Shown: positions 1 through 8,669 of the stretch, piece after piece
How positions within the stretch are numbered: the stretch's first letter is position 1
Layout: every line of letters begins with the position of its first letter
From: Maricaulis sp048270265
GTDB lineage: Bacteria > Pseudomonadota > Alphaproteobacteria > Caulobacterales > Maricaulaceae
Assembly: GCF_048270265.1 (NCBI RefSeq)
Contig: NZ_JBLWTD010000004.1
Coordinates: 99,605-163,604, forward strand
Direction of reading: 5' to 3'
Length of the DNA stretch: 64,000 nt
The notes under the pieces: model-generated
What the model saw: the letters and a program-made list of their open reading frames with translations, nothing else
What the model was told of the DNA's origin: nothing
Database searches by the model: none
Translations under genes and position numbers: made by a program

Positions 1-1
1 C

Positions 2-781
2 CTGCCCAAGGAAGACGAGAAGATCCGCTTCCGCGATGTCGTCGCCCAGCCGCGCAAGATCATCTCCTCGCCGACCTGGTCGGGGATCGAGAGCGATGAG
101 GTCTGCTACAATGCGGGCTGGACCAATATCAATGAGCGCATTCCATGGCGCACGCTGAGTGGCCGCCAACAGCTCTACCAGGACCATAAATGGATGCTCG
201 CCTTCGGCGAGGGCCTGTGCGTCTACCGGCCTCCGATCGATACCAAGGCCGTGGCGCCGGTGATCAATTCCAAGTCGAATGGTGAGCCGCAGATCGTGCT
301 CAACTTCATCACGCCGCACCAGAAATGGGGCATTCACTCCACCTATACCGACAATCTGCTGATGCTGACCCTGTCACGCGGCGGCCCGATCGTCTGGATG
401 TCCGAGACCGACGCCGCCAGGGCGGGGCTCGAGGATAATGACTGGGTGGAGGCCTACAACACCAATGGTGCCCTGGTGGCCCGGGTCGTGGTTTCCCAGC
501 GGATCAAGGAGGGCACGCTCTTCATGTATCACGCCCAGGAAAAAACGGTGAATGTGCCCGGTTCGCAAATGACCGGCCAGCGTGGCGGCATCCATAACTC
601 CGTCACCCGGACGACGCTGAAGCCGACCCACATGATCGGCGGCTATGCCCAGCAATCCTATGGATTCAACTATTACGGCACGGTCGGCTCCAATCGCGAC
701 GAGTTCGTTATCGTTCGCAAGATGACCAAGATCGACTGGCTTGAAGGCCCGGCGGCAGACGCCATGGAGGCAGCGGAATGA
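2..781 (+). CDS. narG: Respiratory nitrate reductase alpha subunit, C-terminal part (partial at 5' edge)
   Basis: This is the last 259 codons of the molybdenum-bis-MGD catalytic subunit of membrane-bound nitrate reductase, which reduces nitrate to nitrite on the cytoplasmic side using electrons from NarH. The frame is open from base 2 and the start lies upstream of the window. The visible part includes the stretch ERIPWRTLSGRQQ and the C-terminal molydopterin-dinucleotide-binding domain (KWGIHSTYTDN, then a beta-rich region ending VIVRKM), both typical of NarG. The stop codon overlaps the narH start as ATGA, so the two are translationally coupled. Identity is secure from sequence and from the narHJI genes that follow. 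Confidence 0.95.
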   Translation: MPKEDEKIRFRDVVAQPRKIISSPTWSGIESDEVCYNAGWTNINERIPWRTLSGRQQLYQDHKWMLAFGEGLCVYRPPIDTKAVAPVINSKSNGEPQIVLNFITPHQKWGIHSTYTDNLLMLTLSRGGPIVWMSETDAARAGLEDNDWVEAYNTNGALVARVVVSQRIKEGTLFMYHAQEKTVNVPGSQMTGQRGGIHNSVTRTTLKPTHMIGGYAQQSYGFNYYGTVGSNRDEFVIVRKMTKIDWLEGPAADAMEAAE

Positions 782-2304
782 AGATTCGTGCGCAAATCGG
801 CAAGGTCCTCAATCTGGACAAATGCATCGGCTGCCACACCTGCTCGGTGACGTGCAAGAATGTGTGGACCAATCGCGAAGGCGTTGAATACGCCTGGTTC
901 AACAATGTCGAGACCAAGCCCGGCATCGGCTATCCCAAGGACTGGGAGAACCAGAAACGCTGGAATGGCGGCTGGACCCGCGCCAGCAATGGCTCGCTGC
1001 GGCCGAAGATGGGGTCAAAATGGCGGATCCTGGCGAAGATTTTCGCCAATCCGGACCTGCCGGAAATTGACGATTACTACGAGCCCTTCACCTTCGATTA
1101 CACCCATCTCCAGCGTGCCGGCGAGAGCGAGGCCTTCCCGACGGCACGGCCGCGCTCGCTGATTTCCGGCGAGCGTATGGAGAAGATCGAATGGGGCCCC
1201 AACTGGGAGGAAATCCTCGGCGGTGAATTCTCCAAACGCTCCAAGGATGCCAATTTCGAAGGCATTCAAAAAGCCATGTATGGCGAGTTCGAAAACACCT
1301 TCATGATGTATCTGCCGCGCCTGTGTGAGCATTGCCTCAACCCGGCCTGTGCCGCGGCCTGCCCGTCGGGTGCGATCTACAAGCGCGAGGAAGACGGCAT
1401 TGTCCTGATCGACCAGGAAAAATGCCGCGGCTGGCGCATGTGCGTTTCCGGCTGCCCCTACAAGAAGATCTATTTCAACTGGTCGAGCGGCAAGTCGGAG
1501 AAATGTACGTTCTGCTATCCGCGCATCGAGGCCGGTCAGCCGACTGTGTGTTCGGAAACCTGCGTCGGGCGCATCCGCTATCTCGGTGTCGTGCTCTATG
1601 ACGCCGACAAGATCGAGGAAGCCGCCTCGGTCCCTGACGAGAAGGACCTCTACCAGGCCCAGCTCGACATGTTCCTTGATCCGCATGATCCCGAAGTGCA
1701 GGCCCAGGCTCGCCGCGATGGCGTGCCCGAAGCCTGGCTGGAGGCCGCCAAGCGCTCTCCGGTCTACAAGATGGCGATGGACTGGAAGATCGCATTCCCG
1801 CTTCACCCCGAATACCGCACCCTGCCCATGGTCTGGTATGTACCGCCGCTCTCGCCGATCAATTCGGCGGCCGAGGCCGGTGCAATCAATATCCAGAACG
1901 GCATGCCGGACGTGCGCTCCCTGCGCATCCCGCTGCGCTATCTGGCCAATCTGCTCACCGCCGGTGACGAGGCGCCGATCGCCTCGGGCCTGGAACGCAT
2001 GCTCGCCATGCGCGCCTATATGCGGGCCAAGACGGTCGATGGCGTGATCGACGAGAGCATCCCCGAGCGCGTCGGCCTCACCAAGGATCTGATCGAGGAC
2101 ATGTATCAGATCATGGCGATCGCCAATTACGAGGATCGTTTCGTGATCCCGACCACCCACCGCGAATGGGCCGAGGACGCCTATGACCTGCGCGGCGAGT
2201 GTGGCTTCAGCTTCGGCAATGGCTGTTCCGATGGCTCCACGCCGGGCTCCCTGTTCGGCAAGGGCAAATCGAAGAAACCCATAACCCCGATGGAGAAGGC
2301 GTGA
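778..2304 (+). CDS. narH: Respiratory nitrate reductase beta subunit
   Basis: Iron-sulfur electron-transfer subunit (508 aa, normal length) linking the NarI haems to the NarG active site. Four cysteine clusters are visible: CIGCHTCSVTC near residue 16, CEHCLNPACAAAC near 183, CRGWRMC followed by SGCP near 217, and CTFC...CSETC near 243. The tryptophan in CRGWRMC replaces a cysteine, as is usual for the NarH [3Fe-4S] cluster. The start overlaps the narG stop (ATGA) and the stop overlaps the narJ start (TGATG), which shows a tightly coupled operon. Confidence 0.97.
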   Translation: MKIRAQIGKVLNLDKCIGCHTCSVTCKNVWTNREGVEYAWFNNVETKPGIGYPKDWENQKRWNGGWTRASNGSLRPKMGSKWRILAKIFANPDLPEIDDYYEPFTFDYTHLQRAGESEAFPTARPRSLISGERMEKIEWGPNWEEILGGEFSKRSKDANFEGIQKAMYGEFENTFMMYLPRLCEHCLNPACAAACPSGAIYKREEDGIVLIDQEKCRGWRMCVSGCPYKKIYFNWSSGKSEKCTFCYPRIEAGQPTVCSETCVGRIRYLGVVLYDADKIEEAASVPDEKDLYQAQLDMFLDPHDPEVQAQARRDGVPEAWLEAAKRSPVYKMAMDWKIAFPLHPEYRTLPMVWYVPPLSPINSAAEAGAINIQNGMPDVRSLRIPLRYLANLLTAGDEAPIASGLERMLAMRAYMRAKTVDGVIDESIPERVGLTKDLIEDMYQIMAIANYEDRFVIPTTHREWAEDAYDLRGECGFSFGNGCSDGSTPGSLFGKGKSKKPITPMEKA

Positions 2305-3011
2305 TGGCCAGAACTTTCAAGGTGATGGCAGCTTTGCTGAGCTATCCGACCGCCGAGATCCAGGCCGCCGGCCCGGAACTCAAGGCAGCGCTGGCCGACG
2401 AGCGGTTATTGTCCTCAGGGCAACAGCTTCGCCTCGGGCATCTGATCGATCAGCTCGCCAGCCGGGACCTCTACGATCTGCAGGAACGCTATGTCAGCCT
2501 GTTCGACCGTTCCAGAACCCTGTCGCTGCACCTGTTCGAGCATGTGCACGGCGAAAGCCGGGCGCGCGGCCAGGCCATGGTGGATCTGCAGAAAGTCTAT
2601 GGTGAGCAAGGATTGGAGATCAGTGCGAAAGAGCTGCCGGATTTCCTGCCGCTTTTCCTCGAATTCCTCTCGACCCAACCCCTGCCCGAGGCGCAGGCCC
2701 TGCTCGGAGAGACCTCGCATGTGCTTGAAGCGCTGCGGGACCGGCTGCGCAAACGCAAGAGCATCTATGCCGCGGTATTCCGCTCCTTGCTGACCCTGGC
2801 GACGATGGATGCCGAGGCCGCCCCGGTCGAGATCCAGACCGAGGATGAGGAGGCCGACGATCTGGAGGCCCTCGACAAGGCCTGGGCCGAGGAACCGGTC
2901 ACCTTCGGACCCGGTGAGGCCGGCTGCAATGTCGCCGAGAAAATGCTCGAGAAAATGAACCTGCCGACCGCCGCGGCGGCCTCGGCGCGAAGCCAGGGAG
3001 AGCAAAGATGA
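2304..3011 (+). CDS. narJ: Nitrate reductase molybdenum cofactor assembly chaperone
   Basis: Cytoplasmic TorD/NarJ-family chaperone (235 aa) that helps load cofactor into NarG and delays membrane attachment of NarGH. It is not part of the final enzyme. The protein is helical, with the family-typical opening MARTFKVMAALLSYPT and the segment LSLHLFEHVHGESRARGQAM. The start chosen is the ATG that overlaps the narH stop (TGATG) and has a GGAGAAGG Shine-Dalgarno about 5 bases upstream. An in-frame start further upstream would sit inside narH and is not supported. The C-terminus is acidic and low-complexity, common in this family. Confidence 0.93.
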   Translation: MARTFKVMAALLSYPTAEIQAAGPELKAALADERLLSSGQQLRLGHLIDQLASRDLYDLQERYVSLFDRSRTLSLHLFEHVHGESRARGQAMVDLQKVYGEQGLEISAKELPDFLPLFLEFLSTQPLPEAQALLGETSHVLEALRDRLRKRKSIYAAVFRSLLTLATMDAEAAPVEIQTEDEEADDLEALDKAWAEEPVTFGPGEAGCNVAEKMLEKMNLPTAAAASARSQGEQR

Positions 3012-3712
3012 GTGAATATCTCAATACGGCCCTGTTCGGCATCTATCCCTATATCGCCCTGTCCGTGCTCGCGATCGGGTCCGTCATCCGCTATGACCGC
3101 GAGCCCTATTCCTGGAAGGCCGGTTCCAGCCAGCTCCTGCGCCGGCGCCAGCTTGTGCTCGGTTCGGTCCTGTTCCATCTCGGCGTGCTCGTGGTCTTCT
3201 TCGGCCATCTCGTTGGCCTCCTGACTCCCATTGCCGTGTTCGACGCGCTGGGCATCCCCCACGGCGCCAAACAGGTTCTGGCGGTGGTCGCTGGCGGTGT
3301 GGCCGGCTTTCTCGCCCTGATCGGCGCGACCTTGCTGATGCATCGCCGCTTTGCCGATCCGCGGATCCGCAAGCATTCCAGCTTTGCCGACAATGCGATC
3401 CTGATCCTGCTCTACGCCCAGCTCCTGCTCGGCCTGGGCACGATTTTCATCTCGGCGCAGCATCTTGATGGCCACGAAATGGTGACCTTCATGAACTGGG
3501 CCCAGGGGATCTTCACCTTCGACTTCCGGGCCTCGAGCTACATCATCGACGCCCACTGGATCTTCAAGACCCACATCCTGCTCGGGCTGACGATCTTCCT
3601 CGTCTTCCCCTTCACCCGCCTGGTGCACATGTTCAGCGCGCCGGTGCGTTACATCTTCCGTCAGGGCTATCAGGTCGTACGCCGCAAGCCCGTTCCCGGA
3701 GCCGACAAATGA
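3008..3712 (+). CDS. narI: Respiratory nitrate reductase gamma subunit, cytochrome b
   Basis: Membrane di-haem cytochrome b (234 aa, five predicted helices) that takes electrons from quinol and anchors NarGH. Four histidines suited to haem ligation are visible: H57 and H67 in one helix (LFHLGV...FGHLVG) and H189 and H207 near the C-terminus (FKTHILLG...RLVHMFS). Their spacing matches the known NarI pattern. Overlaps narJ by ATGA, and its own stop overlaps the next gene by ATGA, so all five genes form one transcription and translation unit. Confidence 0.96.
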   Translation: MSEYLNTALFGIYPYIALSVLAIGSVIRYDREPYSWKAGSSQLLRRRQLVLGSVLFHLGVLVVFFGHLVGLLTPIAVFDALGIPHGAKQVLAVVAGGVAGFLALIGATLLMHRRFADPRIRKHSSFADNAILILLYAQLLLGLGTIFISAQHLDGHEMVTFMNWAQGIFTFDFRASSYIIDAHWIFKTHILLGLTIFLVFPFTRLVHMFSAPVRYIFRQGYQVVRRKPVPGADK

Positions 3713-4539
3713 CCGGACATTCCATCATCACCCCCAAGGCGCCGACCCCGGAGGTCTCGGTCAATGGCGTCGTCATCCCCGCCAAGGCCATCGCGGCGGA
3801 AACCCAGCACCATCCGGCCCGCCGGCCGGAAGCGGCCTGGCAGGCCGCCACCGAAGCGCTGGTCATCCGCGAGGCCCTGCTGCAGGCCGCCCGGGCACGC
3901 GGCGTGACGGTCCCCGCCCCGACCGATGAGACGCCAGTCAAGGAGGTCGAGGAAGATGCCCTGATCCAGGCCTTCGTCGATCGCGAAGTCACCACGCCGG
4001 ACCCGGACGAGGACTCCTGCCGGCGCTATTTCACCAATAATGCCGACAAGCTGCGCGCGCCCGATCTCTATGAGCCGGTGCATATCCTGCTACAGGCCAG
4101 CAAGGAGGATGCCGATGGCTATGAGCGGGCGCGGCTGGAAGCCCAGACCCTGGTCGAGCACCTGCAAAAGCGTCCGGATGATTTCGAACGCATCGCCAGA
4201 GATCGCTCTGACTGCTCCTCCGCCACGGATGGCGGGCGGCTCGGACAGGTGACGCGCGGCCAGACGACACCGGCCTTCGAAGCGGCGATGATGAAGCTGC
4301 GCCCGGGCGAGATGACGCGCGAGGCGGTCGAGACGCCCTATGGCTTCCACATTATCCGGCTCGACCACCTTGTCCGCGGTGAGGTTCCGGAGTTTGAACT
4401 CGCCCGGCCGCTGGTCGAGGAATTCCTGCGCGATGCCAGCTGGCGGCGGGCCGTGGCCCAATTCGTCTCCCTGGTCGTCGGTGAAGCAAAGATATCTGGC
4501 GTTGAATTGCACGGGGCGACTTCGCCGCTCGTGCAGTAG
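3709..4539 (+). CDS. Parvulin-type peptidyl-prolyl cis-trans isomerase linked to nar operon
   Basis: 276 aa protein with a rotamase (PpiC) domain at about residues 120-225, recognised from EPVHILLQA, the variable insert, SDGGRLG-like SATDGGRLGQV, and TPYGFHIIRLD. The N-terminal 110 residues are helical and resemble the chaperone part of NifM/SurA-like parvulins. No signal peptide is evident, so it is probably cytoplasmic. Its start overlaps the narI stop, which implies it is made together with the nitrate reductase and may help NarG or NarH fold. A parvulin gene at the end of nar operons is known in other proteobacteria; the exact client is inference. Confidence 0.88.
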   Translation: MTGHSIITPKAPTPEVSVNGVVIPAKAIAAETQHHPARRPEAAWQAATEALVIREALLQAARARGVTVPAPTDETPVKEVEEDALIQAFVDREVTTPDPDEDSCRRYFTNNADKLRAPDLYEPVHILLQASKEDADGYERARLEAQTLVEHLQKRPDDFERIARDRSDCSSATDGGRLGQVTRGQTTPAFEAAMMKLRPGEMTREAVETPYGFHIIRLDHLVRGEVPEFELARPLVEEFLRDASWRRAVAQFVSLVVGEAKISGVELHGATSPLVQ

Positions 4540-4589
4540 TCCAGCGCGTTCAGGCAGGGCTCGACCGCCCTGCGGAAAAGGAAAAAGTC

Positions 4590-5798
4590 ATGAGCTTGAG
4601 CAATACTGGCCGTTTCGGCCTGCTGGGACCGGCTGCCCTGATGGCTGTGCTGGGCGCGGCGCAACCGGCCAGCGCCGAGGGGCATTTCCTGGTCAATGCG
4701 CGCCTGCGCACCGAGCTGATCGACCAGGACGGCCTCGCCAATGCCGCCACCGCGATCACCCTGCGCACGCGCCTGGGTTACCAGACCGGCGAGATGTCGG
4801 GCTTCACATTTCTGGTCGAGGGCGAGAACGTCCTCCATCTGGTCGACGACTTCAACGACACCATCAATGCCCGGCCCGGCTATCCCGTGGTCGCCGATCC
4901 GGAAACGACAGAGCTCAACCGGCTGCAGCTGGCCTATACCGGCATTGAGAACACCAGCCTGACACTGGGGCGCCAGCGCATCATCCTGGGCGATGCCCGC
5001 TATATCGGCAATGTCGGCTTCCGCCAGAACGAGCAGACTTTCGATGCCGTTCTCGCCTCAACCACGGCGATCGAGCACGTCACCCTGACCTATGCCTATC
5101 TCGATCGCGTCCACCGCATTTTCGGCGATGATCACCCGGCCGGCGAGTTCGATCTCGACGCGCACGCGCTGACGGCGGCGCTAGCGGCTCCTGTGGGTAC
5201 GGTCACCGCCTTCGCCATCCTCGCCGAGGTCGAGGATGCGGCGGCCCTCTCGAGCGCGACCTATGGCGTCAACTGGAGCGGCTCCATTGAACGGTACGGC
5301 CAGCCGACCTTCGGCTACCGGCTCGAATACGCCGTCCAGTCCGATTACGGCAATGCACCAACCGCCTTCGATCTCGACATGTTCCGGGCCGAGGCCAGCC
5401 TCAGCCAGAACGGGCTCAGCGGCGCCCTCGGCATCGAATCGCTCTCGGGAAATGGCTCACGCGGCTTCGGCACACCGCTGGCCACCCTGCATGGCTATCA
5501 GGGCTGGGCCGATGTGTTCCTGACGACGCCGGCGAATGGAATTCGCGATATCTATGGCCGCGCGGCCTATGCCTTGCCGCACCCGCCTTTCGGGTCCGCG
5601 ATGCGGGCGACCATCGTCTTCCATGATTTCGAGACGGAAAATGGCAGCGCCGATCTCGGTTCGGAATTCGACGCCTTGCTCACCTCGCAGCTGAGCGAGC
5701 ATGTCGCCCTGGAGTTCAAGGCCGCCGTCTATGATGGAGGCGACAGCGCCCTGGCCGACCGCACCAAACTCTGGTTCGCGATCACCTATAGCCGCTAG
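4590..5798 (+). CDS. Outer-membrane beta-barrel protein, alginate-export/porin-like
   Basis: 402 aa protein with a signal peptide ending near ASAEG (residues 1-30), then alternating hydrophobic and aromatic strands throughout, rich in Gly, Asp and Tyr. The segment LTLGRQRIILGDARYIGNVGFRQNEQTFD resembles the alginate-export/OprD-like barrel families. A Shine-Dalgarno (GGAAAAGGAAAA) precedes the ATG. It lies 50 bases after the nar-linked PPIase in the same direction and may be read through from the nar operon. Substrate is unknown. Nitrate or nitrite passage is a possible idea from position only. Confidence 0.75.
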   Translation: MSLSNTGRFGLLGPAALMAVLGAAQPASAEGHFLVNARLRTELIDQDGLANAATAITLRTRLGYQTGEMSGFTFLVEGENVLHLVDDFNDTINARPGYPVVADPETTELNRLQLAYTGIENTSLTLGRQRIILGDARYIGNVGFRQNEQTFDAVLASTTAIEHVTLTYAYLDRVHRIFGDDHPAGEFDLDAHALTAALAAPVGTVTAFAILAEVEDAAALSSATYGVNWSGSIERYGQPTFGYRLEYAVQSDYGNAPTAFDLDMFRAEASLSQNGLSGALGIESLSGNGSRGFGTPLATLHGYQGWADVFLTTPANGIRDIYGRAAYALPHPPFGSAMRATIVFHDFETENGSADLGSEFDALLTSQLSEHVALEFKAAVYDGGDSALADRTKLWFAITYSR

Positions 5799-5800
5799 AC

Positions 5801-5860
5801 GCCGGCCTGGCCGCCTGCCCGGATGCTTCGTGGGGCAGCCGGGCCGGCTCCCGGGCTACG
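5801..5860 (+). terminator. GC-rich hairpin after the barrel gene, possible terminator
   Basis: Just past the stop, a GCCGGCC-type arm and a later GGGCCGGC arm with CTGCCC/GGGGCAG between them can fold into an imperfect stem around the loop GGATGCTTCGT. There is no clear T-run, so intrinsic termination is only weakly supported. Confidence 0.35.
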
Positions 5861-5923
5861 CCTGGATTTTCAATTGCTGCAGGAACGAGTGTTCGCTAGG
5901 CTTTCAACCTGGGGGATTTGATC

Positions 5924-6787
5924 ATGCGATTTCTGCGCGCCTTGTGTATTGCCGCCTGTGCCCTGACTTTGGGGGGCTGCAATTTCAGTGAGTATCTGGA
6001 TCGGCTCGTGCCGGACGACGCCAGAGTGACACTCGACAGTGTGCTCGAGGCCGTCTCCAGTCATGACACCGACACCCTGGCCGCACTGGTCAATCCGGAG
6101 TTTGACGCGACCGAGGTCGCCACCAACCTCGACGCGATGCTCGAACTCCTGCCCGCAGGGCCGGCGAACGAGATTCTCTTGACCACGATCAACAGCAGCA
6201 GCCACACGGCAACCAATTCATCCGGCACCCGCACGCTCACCACCCTGCACACCATGAACTGGGCGGATGAAAGGTTTGCGGTCCGCACCGAACTTGTCTC
6301 GGTCGGCGGCGGTGACTGGTACATCGAGGCTTTGCGCTTGCAGGACATCACGGCCGCAGCGTCTCCACCTCTCTCCCTGGCCGAACTGGGGTTGAGCCAG
6401 AAGGTCATGGGCGGTCTGGCCATTCTGGTGCCGCTTTTCGTTCTGTTCACGCTGGTCGCCATGTTCCGCACACCCCGGATCAAACGCCGCATTCTCTGGA
6501 CCCTTTTCATCCTGCTTGGCTGCTATCCGCAATTCGCGGTCAACTGGAGCACCGGCGTCTGGAGACTGGTCTCACCGGCCATCCAGACGACCGATGCCGG
6601 GATACATTTCAAGTTTTTCAACATCCTGCTTCTGGGCGCCTCGGTCATGCGTGAAGGCTTTGTCGGCCCCTGGATTGTCTCGGTCTGTGTTCCCGCCGGA
6701 GCGCTCTTCTTCTGGTACCGGCGCTCACGCGGCGGTCCCACGCGAAAGACCCCGTCTGAAGACCGGCTTGAGGGCGGGTCTGCCTGA
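5924..6787 (+). CDS. Putative membrane-spanning lipoprotein of unknown function
   Basis: 287 aa with a lipoprotein signal (MRFLRALCIAACALTLGGC, lipobox LGGC). A soluble part of about 130 residues follows that ends with WYIEALRLQ, reminiscent of small NTF2-like/DUF3887-type folds. After it come three hydrophobic helices: one at about residues 160-180, a second around ILWTLFILLGCYP, and a last one near GPWIVSVCVPAGALFFW before a basic tail. The ATG at 5924 is 7 bases after GGGGGA and is preferred over the in-frame TTG at 5918. A lipid anchor combined with several C-terminal helices is unusual. I do not recognise the family. Confidence 0.7.
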   Translation: MRFLRALCIAACALTLGGCNFSEYLDRLVPDDARVTLDSVLEAVSSHDTDTLAALVNPEFDATEVATNLDAMLELLPAGPANEILLTTINSSSHTATNSSGTRTLTTLHTMNWADERFAVRTELVSVGGGDWYIEALRLQDITAAASPPLSLAELGLSQKVMGGLAILVPLFVLFTLVAMFRTPRIKRRILWTLFILLGCYPQFAVNWSTGVWRLVSPAIQTTDAGIHFKFFNILLLGASVMREGFVGPWIVSVCVPAGALFFWYRRSRGGPTRKTPSEDRLEGGSA

Positions 6788-6880
6788 TGACGGCTGGCCC
6801 GCAATGCACCGCAGGTGCCGCGCAGGCATGATTTCCAGCGCCGGCTCGGCTAGCGTCGCGCGGCTGATACGGAAGATCTC

Positions 6881-7465
6881 ATGTCTGTCATGGACCACCC
6901 CCTGATTGCCGGCGTTGATGAAGCCGGGCGCGGACCGCTTGCCGGCCCCGTCGTCGCGGCCGCCGTGATCCTCGACCCCGCCCGCCCCATCGCAGGGTTG
7001 GGTGATTCAAAGGTGATTTCGGAAAAGCGGCGAACGGCGCTGGCACTGCAGATCCGGCAATTGGCCTGGGTCGGGGTCGGCATTGCCGAGCCGGAAGAGA
7101 TCGACCGGATCAATATCCTGCAGGCCACCATGACCGCGATGGCACGGGCCGTTTCCAATCTGCCGCACGTGCCGGATCACATATTGATCGACGGCAATCG
7201 CGTCCCCGATGGCCTGCCCTGCCCGGCCGAGGCGATCATCAAGGGTGACGCTTCGGAAGCATCAATCGGCGCCGCCTCGATCATCGCCAAGACGATACGG
7301 GATGAATTGATGAAGCGCGCGGCGCTGCGTTTTCCCGGCTATGGCTTTGAGGCGCACAAGGGCTATCCCAGCGCTGTCCATCGCAACGCCCTGATCGCGC
7401 TCGGCCCTTGCCCGATTCACCGTTTCAGCTATGCGCCGGTCCGCGCGGTGCTCGAAAAGCGCTAA
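6881..7465 (+). CDS. rnhB: Ribonuclease HII
   Basis: 194 aa endonuclease that nicks the RNA strand of RNA/DNA hybrids, including single misincorporated ribonucleotides. The active-site DE of GVDEAGRGPLAGPV (D13, E14) is present, as are LIDGNR, the KGDASEASIGAASIIAK block and the GYPS motif with downstream histidine. Length is normal for the family. A second possible start lies three codons downstream. It sits directly upstream of the ccrM regulatory region, with no gene between. Confidence 0.96.
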   Translation: MSVMDHPLIAGVDEAGRGPLAGPVVAAAVILDPARPIAGLGDSKVISEKRRTALALQIRQLAWVGVGIAEPEEIDRINILQATMTAMARAVSNLPHVPDHILIDGNRVPDGLPCPAEAIIKGDASEASIGAASIIAKTIRDELMKRAALRFPGYGFEAHKGYPSAVHRNALIALGPCPIHRFSYAPVRAVLEKR

Positions 7466-7470
7466 CCGCA

Positions 7471-7519
7471 GAATCGGACTCACTGCGCAAATCCGGACTC
7501 CATGTGGATAACTTGATTC
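7471..7519. promoter_or_regulatory. Cluster of four GANTC (CcrM target) sites before ccrM
   Basis: GAATC at 7471-7475, GACTC at 7477-7481, GACTC at 7496-7500 and GATTC at 7515-7519. The last three start exactly 19 bases apart. All lie in the 124-base gap between rnhB and ccrM. In Caulobacter, GANTC methylation state regulates ccrM transcription, so an autoregulatory role is a reasonable inference. Confidence 0.75.
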
Positions 7520-7523
7520 GTGC

Positions 7524-7538
7524 TTAACGACCCGTTAG
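7524..7538 (+). promoter_or_regulatory. CtrA-like binding box before ccrM
   Basis: TTAA, seven bases, TTAG: one mismatch from the known CtrA consensus TTAA-N7-TTAA. It is 52 bases upstream of the ccrM ATG and 5 bases after the last GANTC. CtrA activates ccrM in Caulobacter late in the cell cycle, so the placement fits. No CtrA gene is in this window. Confidence 0.65.
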
Positions 7539-7589
7539 GCCTGAAGGGCTGAGAACTGCCCCTCATGCAGACGAGTGGAGTGGTGCGTT

Positions 7590-8669
7590 ATGGTCAAGAC
7601 CCCGATCGATCAGATTCTCGAGGGCGAGTGCGTCGAAGTGATGAAATCGCTTCCCGATGCCAGCGTCGATCTCGTCTTCGCCGACCCGCCCTATAATCTC
7701 CAGCTCGGCGGCGATCTTCACCGTCCCGACAATTCCAAGGTCGACGCCGTCGACAATGACTGGGACCAGATCGGCGGCTTTGACGATTATGATCTCTTCA
7801 CCTGGCAGTGGATGGAGCAGGCGCGCCGCGTGCTCAAGCCGAATGGCGCCATCTGGGTGATCGGCAGCTATCACAATATCTTCCGCGTCGGCGGCATTCT
7901 TCAGGACGCCGGCTTCTGGGTCCTCAATGACATCATCTGGCGCAAGACCAATCCGATGCCGAATTTCAAGGGCACGCGCTTCACCAATGCGCACGAAACC
8001 CTGATCTGGGCTGCCAAGACCAAGGAAGGCCGCCCGACCTTCAATTATGCGGCGATGAAAGCCCTCAATGACGGCATCCAGATGCGCTCCGACTGGTCGC
8101 TACCGATCTGCTCCGGTGGCGAACGCCTCAAGGGTGACGACGGCAAGAAGGCGCACCCGACGCAAAAGCCGGAATCCCTGCTGCATCGCGTCCTGCTCTC
8201 GACCACCAATCCGGGCGATCTCGTGCTTGACCCATTCTTCGGTACCGGCACCACCGGTGCCGCCGCCAAACGCCTTGGCCGCAACTATATCGGCATCGAG
8301 CGCGACCCGGAGTATCTCAAGGTCGCCCGCGCCCGCCTCGCCGACATCCAGCCGGCCAGCCGCGATGCCATGACAGTGACCCAATCGCCACGCGCGCAGC
8401 CGCGCATTCCGTTCGGCACGCTGGTCGAACGCGGCATGGTGAAGCCGGGCGATACGCTCTATTGCCCCAAGGGCCGCTTCACCGCCCGCGTCCGCGCCGA
8501 CGGCTCGATCATTGCCGGCGATCGCGCCGGCTCGATCCATCAGGTCGGCGCCCAGATCCAGAGCGCCCCCTCGTGCAATGGCTGGACCTATTGGCACATC
8601 CGCACCAAGCAGGGCCTTGCCCCCATTGATGTGATGCGCGCCGAAGTTCGCGCCACCCTGGAAAACTAG
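7590..8669 (+). CDS. ccrM: Cell-cycle DNA adenine methyltransferase CcrM (GANTC)
   Basis: 359 aa beta-class N6-adenine methyltransferase expected to methylate the A in GANTC, marking replication state and controlling cell-cycle promoters. The catalytic DPPY is at residues 32-35 (LVFADPPYNLQLGGDL). The SAM-binding motif LDPFFGTGTTGAAAKRLG lies in the C-terminal half of the catalytic domain. The C-terminal extension (from about residue 265, with PFGTLVERGMVKPGDTLYC and SAPSCNGWTYWH) is the part specific to CcrM orthologues and needed for DNA binding. The ATG at 7590 matches the family N-terminus better than the in-frame GTG at 7575. Its stop codon shares CTAG with the convergent mutY stop. Confidence 0.97.
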   Translation: MVKTPIDQILEGECVEVMKSLPDASVDLVFADPPYNLQLGGDLHRPDNSKVDAVDNDWDQIGGFDDYDLFTWQWMEQARRVLKPNGAIWVIGSYHNIFRVGGILQDAGFWVLNDIIWRKTNPMPNFKGTRFTNAHETLIWAAKTKEGRPTFNYAAMKALNDGIQMRSDWSLPICSGGERLKGDDGKKAHPTQKPESLLHRVLLSTTNPGDLVLDPFFGTGTTGAAAKRLGRNYIGIERDPEYLKVARARLADIQPASRDAMTVTQSPRAQPRIPFGTLVERGMVKPGDTLYCPKGRFTARVRADGSIIAGDRAGSIHQVGAQIQSAPSCNGWTYWHIRTKQGLAPIDVMRAEVRATLEN

